From NCBI GenBank assembly GCA_964550795.1, contig CAZKBH010000008.1, forward strand, positions 1 to 64,000: 64,000 nucleotides of DNA. The letters are read 5' to 3'. This stretch comes from M3007 sp964550795 (lineage in GTDB: Bacteria; Bacteroidota; Bacteroidia; Chitinophagales; Saprospiraceae). The position numbers and the translations under genes were made by a program. Within the stretch, counting starts at the first letter, position 1, and the number at the start of each line of letters is the position of its first letter. The notes beneath the pieces are model-generated. The model searched no databases and was not told the origin of the DNA. It saw nothing but the letters and a program-made list of their open reading frames with translations. Below are positions 1 to 8,543 of this stretch, one piece after another.

Positions 1-585
1 GTTTTGCACATTGAACAAAACTTCGGTTGTTAGCCCCCTTCCCTTGTTCCTGCTCTGGGCTTTTTCCAATGCCATTTGTAGATTGTTGTTTTTGGTAGTC
101 TTACCCCTACTGGCAACGTTCAGTACCAATTTCCCTTTTTGGTTTAGTTTGTTTTTCAACAAATGCGAAAGCAGATCGGCGTAAAATTCGGCCTCCTTGC
201 CATTGTGTTTCGTCTCATATAAAAGGGGGATTTTTCGCCCAACAAAGACTTCAAAGCTGCAATTCACACCCGCAATAAAATCGTAAAAGACTTTGCGCAC
301 CTCCGGTACGTCATCGGTAGCATGAAAATAATACCCACCTTCTTTTGCCTTTTTGTTGATACTTGGAATGTCGCGAAAATAGGGGTCATGGATAATCTCA
401 TTTTGGAGTTCAATGATCCGACGGCGCAAAGGTTGCAATGGCTCTTTGAATTTGACCATGCCGATAATGAAGCACAGCGAAACGCCCTCCTGCCCAATGA
501 TCGGTACTTTCCCTTTTCCGTAAAAGGTCGTATCCCCGGCCTCATCCAAAAAGCGGTGGTTGTCGTGAATAAGTTGTGTTGCCAT
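1..585 (-). CDS. DUF3800 domain protein, 3' end cut by window edge
   Basis: Translating the minus strand from the ATG at 583-585 gives 195 codons open to the left edge. The N-terminus has FLDEAGDTTFYGKG at about residues 12-25, the acidic FLDEsGD motif that opens DUF3800 proteins. A further acidic stretch, HATDDVPEVRKVFYDF, lies near residue 85. DUF3800 has a predicted RNase H-like fold; its members are often found near defence genes and mobile elements, but their biochemical role is poorly known. The start lies 14 bases after the stop of the upstream Mrr-type endonuclease gene on the same strand, so the two are probably cotranscribed. No stop is visible, so the C-terminus is missing. Confidence 0.8.
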   Translation of the reverse strand, partial: MATQLIHDNHRFLDEAGDTTFYGKGKVPIIGQEGVSLCFIIGMVKFKEPLQPLRRRIIELQNEIIHDPYFRDIPSINKKAKEGGYYFHATDDVPEVRKVFYDFIAGVNCSFEVFVGRKIPLLYETKHNGKEAEFYADLLSHLLKNKLNQKGKLVLNVASRGKTTKNNNLQMALEKAQSRNKGRGLTTEVLFNVQN

Positions 586-599
586 TTTTTATCGTTACG

Positions 600-1505
600 C
601 TATTCATTTACGCCAAGAAAATATATCGCTTGTAATGGCATCAGGTTCTTTTCTTCATCATTCATCTTGGAGTAAAACTCCTTCCAAAGCGACATAAATC
701 GCTCGAAATCAATCAATTCTATATGTTTATGGGATTCTCTGGCACTACGTTCTGCATCAGGAGAAAATCTCCCTGAAGTTACAAACAAACCAACATCACC
801 AGGCTTACTGAGTATGCCAATAAGTTGGCGTATGTCTTCCACAGGGATTGGAGTATTTGGCTTATGTTTGACCTGTACCTTTATCCTTGGCTCTTGCGTT
901 CCAAGAGGGTCGGTATAGGCTATAATATCAATCCCCCCATCCTTTCCTCTTTTAGCAATGTGCGGCGTAAAATATCCCATTGCTCGCAGAAGTGCTCCAA
1001 CCAAATCTTGAAACTCATACGGATTTTTACCTTTAACAAATTCCAGCAGTCCCTCCGAGGCAACATCTAAGTATTGTTGTAATAAGGCCTGTTGCTGTTG
1101 CTGTTCATTTCTCCCCACATCCTCCAGTTCGTCTGATGCAATTGGTTCTTTTGGATTATCATTTTTCCATCGTTTGTAAGCCTTCATGGCACTTTCCAAA
1201 AGCACTTCCTCTCCGTATTTCATAGCTTCCTCCCCTTCTGGAGTCAGAATCCATAGTCCGCTTTCTTTTCTTAAGAAACCCGCTTTTATGCAGTCAATCG
1301 AGTAGAAGTGTAGAATAGACTCCCATCGAATATACCCTGTTTTTTCATATCTTTCCTTTTCCCAATCAGAAAGATCAACTCTATGGGGGATTTTATCTAT
1401 TACTTCCCTTCCACGCAATTCTCCTCCAGCTTCTTTTAATATTTGAAAGGTGGCCATTATTGTCTTGGTAGCAGATGCTTTGGACTGAGAAACTCGTTTT
1501 GCCAT
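600..1505 (-). CDS. Mrr-type restriction endonuclease
   Basis: 301 residues. Residues 1-105 look like a winged-helix Mrr N-terminal domain (a KIPHRVDLSDWE stretch near 38-49). A glutamine run at 135-139 is a linker. Residues 160-280 match the Mrr catalytic PD-(D/E)xK domain, with a conserved F165QDLVGALLRAMGY helix, D189GGID193 and Q211VK213, the last two supplying the catalytic Asp and QxK. Mrr enzymes cut modified DNA (type IV restriction). The gene is followed 14 bases later by the DUF3800 gene, with no methylase or specificity subunit visible. A role in defence is inferred from family and pairing only. Confidence 0.88.
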   Translation of the reverse strand: MAKRVSQSKASATKTIMATFQILKEAGGELRGREVIDKIPHRVDLSDWEKERYEKTGYIRWESILHFYSIDCIKAGFLRKESGLWILTPEGEEAMKYGEEVLLESAMKAYKRWKNDNPKEPIASDELEDVGRNEQQQQQALLQQYLDVASEGLLEFVKGKNPYEFQDLVGALLRAMGYFTPHIAKRGKDGGIDIIAYTDPLGTQEPRIKVQVKHKPNTPIPVEDIRQLIGILSKPGDVGLFVTSGRFSPDAERSARESHKHIELIDFERFMSLWKEFYSKMNDEEKNLMPLQAIYFLGVNE

Positions 1506-1842
1506 AATGATAAGATTTAAAAAGGTAACTATTTTGGATTACCGGACTTGCTTTTGCCCCCCAAACATATGCGCGTGTATTGCTCATAAAGCCCAAACAG
1601 GTGCTCAATACGCACCAACTCACTGCCAAAGGCTTGCGAACGGCATGGGTGTGCGTGCGGATTGTTAAGCGAGTGGGCAAATGTAATCTGAAGCCTGAAA
1701 AGTTGGTACATTTTATATTGAAATCCCCCTTCGTGATTCTGACGGTTTGGGAACGCGGATAAAGCGCGGAATCAAAAAAAATTAGGGTACCCCCGCCACC
1801 AGAGATACCCTAATCCATTACCAAAATGCACGTTTTTCTAGC
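1506..1842. other. Intergenic region, no convincing gene
   Basis: These 337 bases lie between the start of the Mrr gene and the 3' end of the cytochrome lipoprotein gene. Short open frames exist on both strands but have no recognisable sequence, signal peptide or conserved spacing. The region should hold the promoter of the Mrr-DUF3800 operon and contains the terminator at 1774-1814. Confidence 0.6.
1774..1814 (-). terminator. Rho-independent terminator of the cytochrome lipoprotein gene
   Basis: ATTAGGGTA (1781-1789) pairs perfectly with TACCCTAAT (1806-1814) around a 16-base loop. On the minus strand the stem is followed by TTTTTTT, as expected of an intrinsic terminator for the gene ending at 1843. 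Confidence 0.8.
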
Positions 1843-2208
1843 TTACTTCGGATAACCCGCAGCAATCCAGCAATTGATACTGTCGCGCTGGGCTTGACTC
1901 ATGCCTCCACCTTGGGGCATATCTTTGTCAACCACCACCCGATCAAGCACCTTGCCATTGTCCAGATAAACCTTCAAACCTTCGTAATTGCGGTAATCGC
2001 CCACGGCACCAGCTACGCCACTGCCAGGGGCGTGACAACCGACGCAATACTGGTTCACAATGCCCTGTATGTTTTTGGTATAAGAAAGATCCGCGTTCGG
2101 AATGGTGCATTCCGGGCCTTTGGGATCGTCCTTGTCACAACCTTGCCAGGCAAGTACGGTGAAAAGCAGCGCGGCTGTCGCAAAAATTTTGATGCTTTTT
2201 AATTTCAT
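1843..2208 (-). CDS. Small c-type cytochrome lipoprotein
   Basis: 121 residues. An N-terminal hydrophobic segment ends in AWQGC at about 20-24, a plausible though loose Bacteroidota lipobox. A single heme-binding CVGCH motif lies near residues 55-59, and a later DKDMPQGG stretch could give a Met ligand. It is probably a periplasmic or outer-membrane-anchored electron carrier of the planctomycete-type cytochrome superfamily. It is monocistronic, with a terminator at 1774-1814. The partner is unknown. Confidence 0.78.
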   Translation of the reverse strand: MKLKSIKIFATAALLFTVLAWQGCDKDDPKGPECTIPNADLSYTKNIQGIVNQYCVGCHAPGSGVAGAVGDYRNYEGLKVYLDNGKVLDRVVVDKDMPQGGGMSQAQRDSINCWIAAGYPK

Positions 2209-2366
2209 GGTTGAGTAATAGAATAAGAACTGGTTAGAAATTGAGCGATAAAGATACCTTTTGAGGCCGCATATTTCCCAAATACCCTAAATATTTTAAC
2301 GGGTTTGGATATTTGGCGACGAAAAGTACCAAAAAGCATAATAAAGGTGTGCCACACTACGAGCCT

Positions 2367-3707
2367 TTAAATTGATGCCTTCTTTTCCAGTAAAAATCCC
2401 CGCACCGCACTAAAACTCACCGTTCTGTTCTGGAAAAAGTACTGCGCCGCCGCCGATTCCTCCGCATTGGCGCCCAAGTGGTTGAGGATATTGGTCAGGT
2501 GCATTTTCATGTGCCCCTGCTGAATTCCCGTGGTGATGAGCGAACGCACCGCCGCAAAATTCTGGGCCAAACCAACCGCCGCTACAATACACATCAAATC
2601 ACTGGCCGAGGGTTTGCCCAGCAGTTCGAGCGAACATTTGGCAAGCGGATGCAGGGAAGTCAAACCACCCACCGTGCCCAGCGCAAGCGGAATTTCAAGT
2701 TCAAAATGGAAAATCCCGTCGCGCACCGTGCAGCTGCTGAGTCTGCGGTATTGTCCGTCGCGACTGGCATACGTGTGTCCGCAGGCTTCGATGGCCCGGA
2801 AATCATTGCCTGTGGCAAGTACCACGGCATCAATGCCGTTGTAAATCCCCTTGTTATGCGTGGTCGCCCGATAAGGATCAATCTGTGCGATGCGCACGGC
2901 CCGGGCAAATCGATGCGCCAAGGCCATGGCATCCATCCCCTGTGAGCGGGCCAAATCTGCGAAGGCATCAATCGGACATTCCACCCAGGCGCGCACCCGA
3001 CATTGTGGGGTGTAATTGGAAAGGATAGACATCAAAACCTCCGCGTCCCGTTCCAGATCGGACAAGCCCGGATAGTGGGTAAAAAAATCTTCGAGGGCAT
3101 CCGCAAAACGTTCCAGCACGGAATTGATGAAGTTAGCCCCCATACTGTCGCAGGTGTTGAAAGCGGCCCGAATTTGATAATATTCAGGTTCAATACCTTC
3201 AAAATCAATTAGTTCCAGGTCTAAAATCCCGCCACCGCGCTGCTGCATATTGGTGGTCAAATCATCGCAAGATTCCAGCAATCGGGCCTTCAGGTCAGGA
3301 AAAATGGTCCGAATTTTTTCAGGCGCGCCCGGCCAGTAAAAATGCACCTGACCAAGTTTTACCATGCCCAGCACTTCTGCGTGAAAACCACCGCGTTCTT
3401 GCCAGAATTTTGCGGCGCTACTCGCGGCGGCCACCACGCTGCTTTCTTCAATCACCATGGGCACGGCATACGTCTGGCCGTTGATCAAAAAATTGGGCGC
3501 AATGCTGAAGGGCAGCACGTAATTGGAAATCGTGTTTTCTGCAAAGCCGTCAATAATTTTTTGCGCATCCGCCTCGGGGTGCTGCCATTCCTTAAAAACA
3601 CGTTCGGTATGGACCGGGTCATTGGAAAAATGCTCCGCCAGCCATTTAATTTTGGCTGATTTACTCAGTTTTGAAAAACCGTCAATCGTTTTCGTCATAT
3701 TCGTCAT
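2367..3707 (-). CDS. Hydroxymethylglutaryl-CoA reductase, class II type
   Basis: 446 residues, close to the usual class II length. The enzyme interconverts HMG-CoA and mevalonate. Landmarks are ENTISNY (57-63), the catalytic Glu in PMVIEESS (83-90), DSMGANFINSVLE (187-199), the active-site Lys in HNKGIYNGID (K286), the active-site Asp in ATGND (D302) and the C-terminal His in QQGHMKMH (H399). Class II enzymes are often called degradative. Here the next gene downstream on the same strand is type 2 IPP isomerase, which argues for a biosynthetic role in the mevalonate pathway. ATG codons lie at residues 1 and 4; the first is used here. Confidence 0.93.
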   Translation of the reverse strand: MTNMTKTIDGFSKLSKSAKIKWLAEHFSNDPVHTERVFKEWQHPEADAQKIIDGFAENTISNYVLPFSIAPNFLINGQTYAVPMVIEESSVVAAASSAAKFWQERGGFHAEVLGMVKLGQVHFYWPGAPEKIRTIFPDLKARLLESCDDLTTNMQQRGGGILDLELIDFEGIEPEYYQIRAAFNTCDSMGANFINSVLERFADALEDFFTHYPGLSDLERDAEVLMSILSNYTPQCRVRAWVECPIDAFADLARSQGMDAMALAHRFARAVRIAQIDPYRATTHNKGIYNGIDAVVLATGNDFRAIEACGHTYASRDGQYRRLSSCTVRDGIFHFELEIPLALGTVGGLTSLHPLAKCSLELLGKPSASDLMCIVAAVGLAQNFAAVRSLITTGIQQGHMKMHLTNILNHLGANAEESAAAQYFFQNRTVSFSAVRGFLLEKKASI

Positions 3708-3804
3708 CTAGACTTTTTGCCTTGTGCGAAGCACGCACCTGGGCTGTTTCGTTTTGTTATACTATGATTCATAGGGGTGCCACACATATTAAGCTTTGGT
3801 TGTC

Positions 3805-3870
3805 AATCGAATCAATCGTCCAAATCGTCCAAATCGAATCAATCCAGCCAATCGTCCCAATCGAATCAAT
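3805..3870. repeat. 27-base tandem repeat, about 2.5 copies
   Basis: AATCGAATCAAT occurs at 3805-3816, 3832-3843 and 3859-3870, exactly 27 bases apart, with AATCGTCC sub-repeats between. The last copy overlaps the 3' end of the IPP isomerase gene and supplies its TGA stop (3866-3868, minus strand). Confidence 0.85.
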
Positions 3871-4909
3871 CATTTCTCAATCTCAAAAACGCTCCCGCCA
3901 ATTCCAGCCCCCGTATTTGCGACTGGGCAAAGGCCTGCAAAGTTGCATAATCGCCCTGGGCGTGTTTTAAAAAACCGGAAGCCTGGCCGTACACCGCCGG
4001 GAGCGCCGATTTTTGGGTTAAATAATACCCGTCTAAAAAATCACTTACTCCGCCTGAGAGGATCAAGTTGGGGGTAAGACATTGGGAGCCCAGTTCGCTT
4101 TTGAGGGCGTTGGCCCAGTCTAACATCTCCACCGCAGTATGGCCAACCGCCGCAATTTTGGAAAAAATAGACTGCTTTTCCACGTCGCTTCGCAGCAGTT
4201 CGAGTTTGGCAAAATTAGTGCCTCCTCCCGCTGCAAATTCAACAGCTGCCAGCGGTAATTGCAACAAGGCCCGCATACTTTCCGGCCCAAAACCCTGGCC
4301 AACTTCCTTCACAATGATTTTAAAATCAAAGAGTTGTAACAATTCTTGTACCACCTCCAGCGGCGAACGTTGGAACACATCGCCCTCTGGCTGCATCGCT
4401 TCCTGGAGTGGGTTTACATGCACAATTAATCCGTCTGCGCGGAGTTTTTGGAGCATGGCTGGAAGGCGCTCCATTTCTTTTTCTTCGAGTAATTTTTCAA
4501 TCTGCGCCACCCCGAGATTGGCATACAAGGGCGCATCCGAGCCCATCAGGTCGCGCACGTCAAAATCGGGTAAATACTCATCGGAATAAAGCAATTGGCG
4601 ACAAGAACCGAGTCCCATGCCCATGCCAAACTCCCCACAAGCCCGGGCAAGATGGTGGTTAATTTTCCCAGCCAAAGCCGTTCCGCCCGTCATTGATGAC
4701 ACCCAAATGGGCACTCGGAGGGTTTTTCCCAAAAATGGAAGGGGCGCAAGCGAACCAGGCACCGGGTGCGCCGCAAGCATGGGTTCGTAGTAAAAACGGG
4801 GGTCTAATTCCCCGGACTCCACGCGACTGCGGAAGGCCAATTCGATGTGGTCTTTCTTTCGGCTGACGGCCGTGGGGTCGTCGGGCGTTGATGGTGGTAC
4901 AGTTGTCAT
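3866..4909 (-). CDS. fni: Type 2 isopentenyl-diphosphate delta-isomerase
   Basis: 347 residues, the normal length for the FMN- and NADPH-dependent type 2 enzyme, which interconverts IPP and DMAPP. Diagnostic elements are RKKDHI (17-22), SSMTGG (71-76), HVNPLQE (164-170), KEVGQGF (201-207) and the glycine-rich AAGGGTNF (226-233), which binds FMN phosphate. It lies upstream of the HMG-CoA reductase gene on the same strand with about 160 bases between, so both may belong to one mevalonate-pathway unit. The C-terminus ends within a 27-base tandem repeat. A TACCTTTA sequence just before the start resembles the Bacteroidota -7 box with one mismatch. Confidence 0.95.
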   Translation of the reverse strand: MTTVPPSTPDDPTAVSRKKDHIELAFRSRVESGELDPRFYYEPMLAAHPVPGSLAPLPFLGKTLRVPIWVSSMTGGTALAGKINHHLARACGEFGMGMGLGSCRQLLYSDEYLPDFDVRDLMGSDAPLYANLGVAQIEKLLEEKEMERLPAMLQKLRADGLIVHVNPLQEAMQPEGDVFQRSPLEVVQELLQLFDFKIIVKEVGQGFGPESMRALLQLPLAAVEFAAGGGTNFAKLELLRSDVEKQSIFSKIAAVGHTAVEMLDWANALKSELGSQCLTPNLILSGGVSDFLDGYYLTQKSALPAVYGQASGFLKHAQGDYATLQAFAQSQIRGLELAGAFLRLRND

Positions 4910-4990
4910 GAGCGGCTAAAGGTACAAGATTGAATTGGCGGACAACAAAGTTGGAAATGTGTTTGTTTTGGGCCTGCAATTTAAACAGCA

Positions 4991-5284
4991 ATGAAAGAAA
5001 TTTATCTGAAGCACCAGCTCACCGACGCATCCATTGATCGAATCATCGAAATGGCCTGGGAAGACCGCACGCCATTTGAAGCCATTGCGTTTCAATTTGG
5101 CTTAACAGAGGCAGAAGTGATCCGCCTGATGAAGCACGAAATGGAACTTCGCAACTGGAAAAAATGGCGCGCCCGGGTGCAGGGCCGAGCCACCAAACAC
5201 CAGTCGCTGCGCCTGGATTCAGTGGATCGGTTCCGGTGCAGTCGCCAACGACAAATCACCAGAAATCGGATCAGTAAACGATAG
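4991..5284 (+). CDS. DUF2805 / TIGR03643 family small protein
   Basis: 97 residues. The segment IDRIIEMAWEDRTPFEAI (about 15-32) followed by an EVIRLMKHEM helix and WRARVQGRATKH (56-67) is the signature of the DUF2805 family, small basic proteins common in Bacteroidota and Proteobacteria. The pattern resembles a helix-turn-helix, so nucleic-acid binding is possible but untested. The C-terminal 25 residues are Arg-rich. The gene is divergent from fni with 81 bases between starts. Confidence 0.85.
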   Translation: MKEIYLKHQLTDASIDRIIEMAWEDRTPFEAIAFQFGLTEAEVIRLMKHEMELRNWKKWRARVQGRATKHQSLRLDSVDRFRCSRQRQITRNRISKR

Positions 5285-5310
5285 CGATGCGTGTGTACCA
5301 TGTTAGTTGA

Positions 5311-5341
5311 GACCTATAAGGTTTTTGAAACCTTATAGGTC
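5311..5341. repeat. Perfect palindrome, 14-base arms
   Basis: GACCTATAAGGTTT (5311-5324) and its exact reverse complement (5328-5341) flank a TTG loop. It lies between the DUF2805 and DUF1684 genes. It lacks a T tract on either side, so it looks more like a dispersed REP-like palindrome than a terminator. Confidence 0.85.
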
Positions 5342-5399
5342 TGGAAACAAAGCAAATCAGGCAATTATGTATCTAAAATCACAATAATTACCCTTAATC

Positions 5400-6029
5400 A
5401 TGAAACACACCTTGACCGCCCTTACCCTGTTTTTAGCATTTCAACTTACCGCTACCCTCAGCACCTTTGCCCAAACAGCAGGTTTCGATGCTTCCATCGC
5501 CGAACATCGTGCCGAATACAAGGCGCATTTTCTCAGCGAAACCCGTTCTCCCTTGACGGCTGCCGATACGGCGTTCCTCGACTTTTTTCCGCCCGATGAA
5601 TCCTGGCGTTTTTTGGCAAAATTTGAAAGAACGCCAAACGCCGAACCCTTCATCATGATGACCTACAGCGGTCAAAAACGCGATTATGTGCAATTTGGCA
5701 CCCTCCAATTTGAAGTAAACGGACAGCCGCAAACCCTGAATATTTACCAAAATATTCGCCTGATACAGGACTCCACTTATCGCGATCACCTTTTTTTGCC
5801 CTTCAAAGATTTGACCAATGGCGCGGAAAGCTACGGCGGCGGGCGCTATCTTGATTTTAAACAAGGTGACATTGTTGAAGACCAGATTGTCCTGGATTTT
5901 AATATGTGCTACAATCCCTGGTGTGCTTTCAGCGACGGGTTTAATTGCCCCATTCCGCCCAGCGAAAACCACCTTAACATCGAAGTGCCAGCTGGTGAGC
6001 GAAACTTTAAAGGGGAAAAAAAGCATTGA
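5400..6029 (+). CDS. DUF1684 family secreted protein
   Basis: 209 residues with a signal peptide ending near STFAQ (about 25). The C-terminal third carries the family signature: GGGRYLDF (about 145), LDFNMCYNPWCAFSDG and FNCPIPPSENHLNIEVPAGE. DUF1684 proteins are widespread in Bacteroidota and actinobacteria; their function is unknown. The conserved cysteines (MCYNPWC, FNCP) suggest a structural or metal role, which is inference. It appears monocistronic, followed by bshA on the same strand after 78 bases. Confidence 0.88.
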   Translation: MKHTLTALTLFLAFQLTATLSTFAQTAGFDASIAEHRAEYKAHFLSETRSPLTAADTAFLDFFPPDESWRFLAKFERTPNAEPFIMMTYSGQKRDYVQFGTLQFEVNGQPQTLNIYQNIRLIQDSTYRDHLFLPFKDLTNGAESYGGGRYLDFKQGDIVEDQIVLDFNMCYNPWCAFSDGFNCPIPPSENHLNIEVPAGERNFKGEKKH

Positions 6030-6107
6030 TTAGTCATATTAAGTGCCGAGTCCGAGTGGAAATTCGGACTTTTGAAGCATTCACCTAAATCCTAGTATGA
6101 TAGCAGC

Positions 6108-7250
6108 ATGAAAATTGGCATAGTTTGTTACCCAACTTACGGTGGTTCCGGCGTCGTGGCCACCGAACTCGGCTTGGGCCTTGCCCGAAAGGGGCATGAA
6201 ATTCACTTTATTACTTACCGCCGCCCGGTGCGTTTGGCGCATTTCCAGACCAATGTTTTTTACCATGAGGTGGACAGCGAAGATTATCCGCTGTTTGAAT
6301 ATCCACCGTACGACACCGCTTTGGCGTCCAAAATTGTGGACGTGGTGCATTATCAGAATCTGGATATTTTGCACGTGCACTATGCCATCCCACACGCTGC
6401 GGTGGCCTACATGGCCAAGAAAATTTTGCTGGCCGAGGGCCGCTATATCCCGGTGGTGACGACCCTGCACGGCACTGATATCACCCTGGTGGGCAACAAC
6501 CGGGCCTTTGCGCCGGTGGTGGAATTCAGCATCAATAAAAGCGATGGGGTTACGGCCGTTTCTCAAAGTTTGAAAGATGATACGCTGGCCTTGTTCAAGA
6601 TTGAACGCGAAATTCGAGTAATCTATAATTTCATTGATTTTGAACGTTTTAGGAAGACAAACAAGGAGCATTTTAAAAAAATAATTGCTCCTGAGGGGGA
6701 GCGAATTGTGGCGCATACTTCCAATTTCCGGAAAGTAAAACGAGTGGAAGATGTGGTGCATATTTTCAGAAAAATACTGGATAAGGTGCCGTCCAAACTC
6801 TTGATGATCGGCGATGGTCCCGAGCGCCAGCATGCTGAACAATTGTGCCGCCAGCTGGGCATCTGCGAGGAGGTGCGGTTTTTGGGCAAACAAGACGCCA
6901 TTGAAGAACTGCTCGCCATCTGCGATCTTTTCCTCATCCCTTCCGAAAGCGAAAGTTTTGGCCTGGCGGCGTTGGAAGCTATGGCCTGCGAGGTTCCGGT
7001 AATTTCTTCCAACAGCGGCGGTTTGCCAGAAGTAAATATCCACGGAGTCACGGGTTTTCTCAGCGATGTAGGGAATGTGGCTGAAATGGCCGAGTACTCC
7101 ATCCAACTGCTTCAAAATGAGGAGATGCTTGTTCAATTCAGGGCCAATGCGCTCGCCCAGGCACAGCGCTTTGACATCGAAAACGTGCTGCCTGAATACG
7201 AGCAGTATTACCAGGAAGTGATTGAAAAAAGCGTCATTAAAGTGGAATAA
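6108..7250 (+). CDS. bshA: N-acetyl-alpha-D-glucosaminyl L-malate synthase
   Basis: 380 residues, the usual length. BshA is the GT4 glycosyltransferase that joins UDP-GlcNAc and L-malate in the first step of bacillithiol synthesis, in the cytoplasm. The start MKIGIVCYPTYGGSGVVATE is highly characteristic. DVVHYQNLDILHVHYAIPHA (about 82-101) and LHGTDITLVG follow. The C-terminal GT4 nucleotide-sugar site includes ESESFGLAALEAMAC (about 284-298). No bshB or bshC gene is visible nearby. An HsdR-N-like gene follows 14 bases later on the same strand and may be cotranscribed. Confidence 0.95.
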   Translation: MKIGIVCYPTYGGSGVVATELGLGLARKGHEIHFITYRRPVRLAHFQTNVFYHEVDSEDYPLFEYPPYDTALASKIVDVVHYQNLDILHVHYAIPHAAVAYMAKKILLAEGRYIPVVTTLHGTDITLVGNNRAFAPVVEFSINKSDGVTAVSQSLKDDTLALFKIEREIRVIYNFIDFERFRKTNKEHFKKIIAPEGERIVAHTSNFRKVKRVEDVVHIFRKILDKVPSKLLMIGDGPERQHAEQLCRQLGICEEVRFLGKQDAIEELLAICDLFLIPSESESFGLAALEAMACEVPVISSNSGGLPEVNIHGVTGFLSDVGNVAEMAEYSIQLLQNEEMLVQFRANALAQAQRFDIENVLPEYEQYYQEVIEKSVIKVE

Positions 7251-7264
7251 CGTCCGCCTGCAAC

Positions 7265-7777
7265 ATGCGTCTCGATCTTGATTTTTTACAATTCCAACCC
7301 AAGCTGCGGCTGTCCCAAACGGCTGAATCGGCCTTTGTGTACGACCCTATTCGGCGCAAAGAAGTGGCCTTGACACCCGAGGAATTGTTGCGGCAATTGG
7401 TGCTGCTGTACCTGCTGGAGGCACAGCAATACCCGGCCAATCGCATCCGCTCAGAGGTGGGTATTTTGGTGAACGGAATGAGTGCCCGCTGCGATTTGGT
7501 GGTGTTCGATGCTGCGGTGAAACCCTGGCTTTTGGTAGAATGTAAATCCCCGAAAGTAGCCCTCACGCAAAAAACGTTTGAGCAGGCGGCGCGCTACAAT
7601 CTCCGCTTGCGCGCACCATTTATGGCGGTTACCAACGGTTTGGTGACCTACTGCGCGGCCCTGAATTTTGAGCAGGAAACTTTTGAATACCTGTCGGCAC
7701 TGCCCGATTTTCCGAGCACAAAATCTGTAATCACGCCCGGACAAACGCCCCTTGTGCAGCCGCCCATTATCGAATAA
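7265..7777 (+). CDS. Stand-alone HsdR N-terminal-like nuclease-fold protein
   Basis: 170 residues, matching the HSDR_N_2 family of proteins that have only the N-terminal nuclease domain of type I restriction subunit R. A PD-(D/E)xK layout is visible: E64, D77 in ARCDLVVFD, and E92-C-K94 in LLVECKSPK. No helicase, HsdM or HsdS is present. The gene follows bshA closely and is conserved as a single gene in many Bacteroidota, so a housekeeping role is as likely as defence. Its 3' end overlaps the convergent beta-barrel gene by 11 bases. Confidence 0.82.
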   Translation: MRLDLDFLQFQPKLRLSQTAESAFVYDPIRRKEVALTPEELLRQLVLLYLLEAQQYPANRIRSEVGILVNGMSARCDLVVFDAAVKPWLLVECKSPKVALTQKTFEQAARYNLRLRAPFMAVTNGLVTYCAALNFEQETFEYLSALPDFPSTKSVITPGQTPLVQPPIIE

Positions 7778-8444
7778 TGGAAAATTGTGCCCCAAAATTC
7801 ATGCGTAGCGTGGGGATAAAATTGGGTGCTTCCGTGTAAATTTCCGGATTTTCGCTCCAAACGATGGACGGCCGCGCGATGAGCCGGAAGCCCTCTGTTC
7901 GGAACAAATTGAACCCGATGCCAAACATGAAACTGTTGGTGCGTTTTTTAAACAGCTCGTCCTGACGGTAAGAATCAAACAACTGCAGCGGCAATTCTGC
8001 CCCGCTGAACACCAGGCGATCCGGCGTGCCTACATCCAAAAAATCCAGCGTCATGCCGGCTTGCAGATAGACACACTGGCAGCGGTGCACCCGCACTTCT
8101 GCTTTTAGGGGCACGGTCCAGTAAGCTGGTTTAAAAGAGCGGATATTGGACTTGTATAAAGTGACCAGTACGCCATTTTGCTCTTTTTGAATCACTTGTC
8201 CTGCAAAAACATAGTATTCATAACCGTTGTAATACTCGCGCCCAATCCCGGCGCCTACCACGAGCGGACCAGCGATCGGCATTTCTAATTGAAAACTAGG
8301 GATGAGGCGAGGCGTGTTTCCCGTAGTCAGTTGGCGCACATCGAATCCGACTTCGAGGCCACCCACGAGTTTGCCAAAATTCCGTTGCGCAAAGCTCCCT
8401 TGGGCGGCACAGCAAACGGCAATCAGTAGCATCCATTTTTTCAT
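7767..8444 (-). CDS. Outer-membrane beta-barrel protein, hypothetical
   Basis: 225 residues from the ATG at 8442-8444, chosen because it opens a clean signal peptide, MKKWMLLIAVCCAAQGSFAQ. A longer in-frame start at 8507 would bury that signal. The mature part alternates hydrophobic and polar residues and has Gly/aromatic-rich strands (LVVGAGIGREYYNGYEYY, FMFGIGFNLF), ending in FGAQFSIIR, an aromatic-containing terminal strand typical of outer-membrane barrels. Function is unknown. It converges with and overlaps the HsdR-N-like gene. Confidence 0.72.
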   Translation of the reverse strand: MKKWMLLIAVCCAAQGSFAQRNFGKLVGGLEVGFDVRQLTTGNTPRLIPSFQLEMPIAGPLVVGAGIGREYYNGYEYYVFAGQVIQKEQNGVLVTLYKSNIRSFKPAYWTVPLKAEVRVHRCQCVYLQAGMTLDFLDVGTPDRLVFSGAELPLQLFDSYRQDELFKKRTNSFMFGIGFNLFRTEGFRLIARPSIVWSENPEIYTEAPNFIPTLRMNFGAQFSIIR

Positions 8445-8508
8445 AGCGAAGCAAATTTGCTTCAAAGATAGCAGGATGCTTTGGTACGCTGCTTTCTGCT
8501 GGGACAAT

Positions 8509-8541
8509 ACGTTTACTAAACTTCAAAAGTTTAGTAAACGT
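8509..8541. repeat. Perfect palindrome, 15-base arms
   Basis: ACGTTTACTAAACTT (8509-8523) and its exact reverse complement (8527-8541) surround a CAA loop. It lies in the gap between two minus-strand genes, next to but separate from the terminator at 8544-8584. Confidence 0.85.
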
Positions 8542-8543
8542 GA

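Noticed and set aside
6081..7136. 351-residue open frame on the minus strand
   Set aside because: Antisense shadow of bshA, which is unmistakable on the plus strand.
7265..7777. Type I restriction system
   Set aside because: Only the HsdR N-terminal-like domain is present; no helicase, methylase or specificity gene is nearby.
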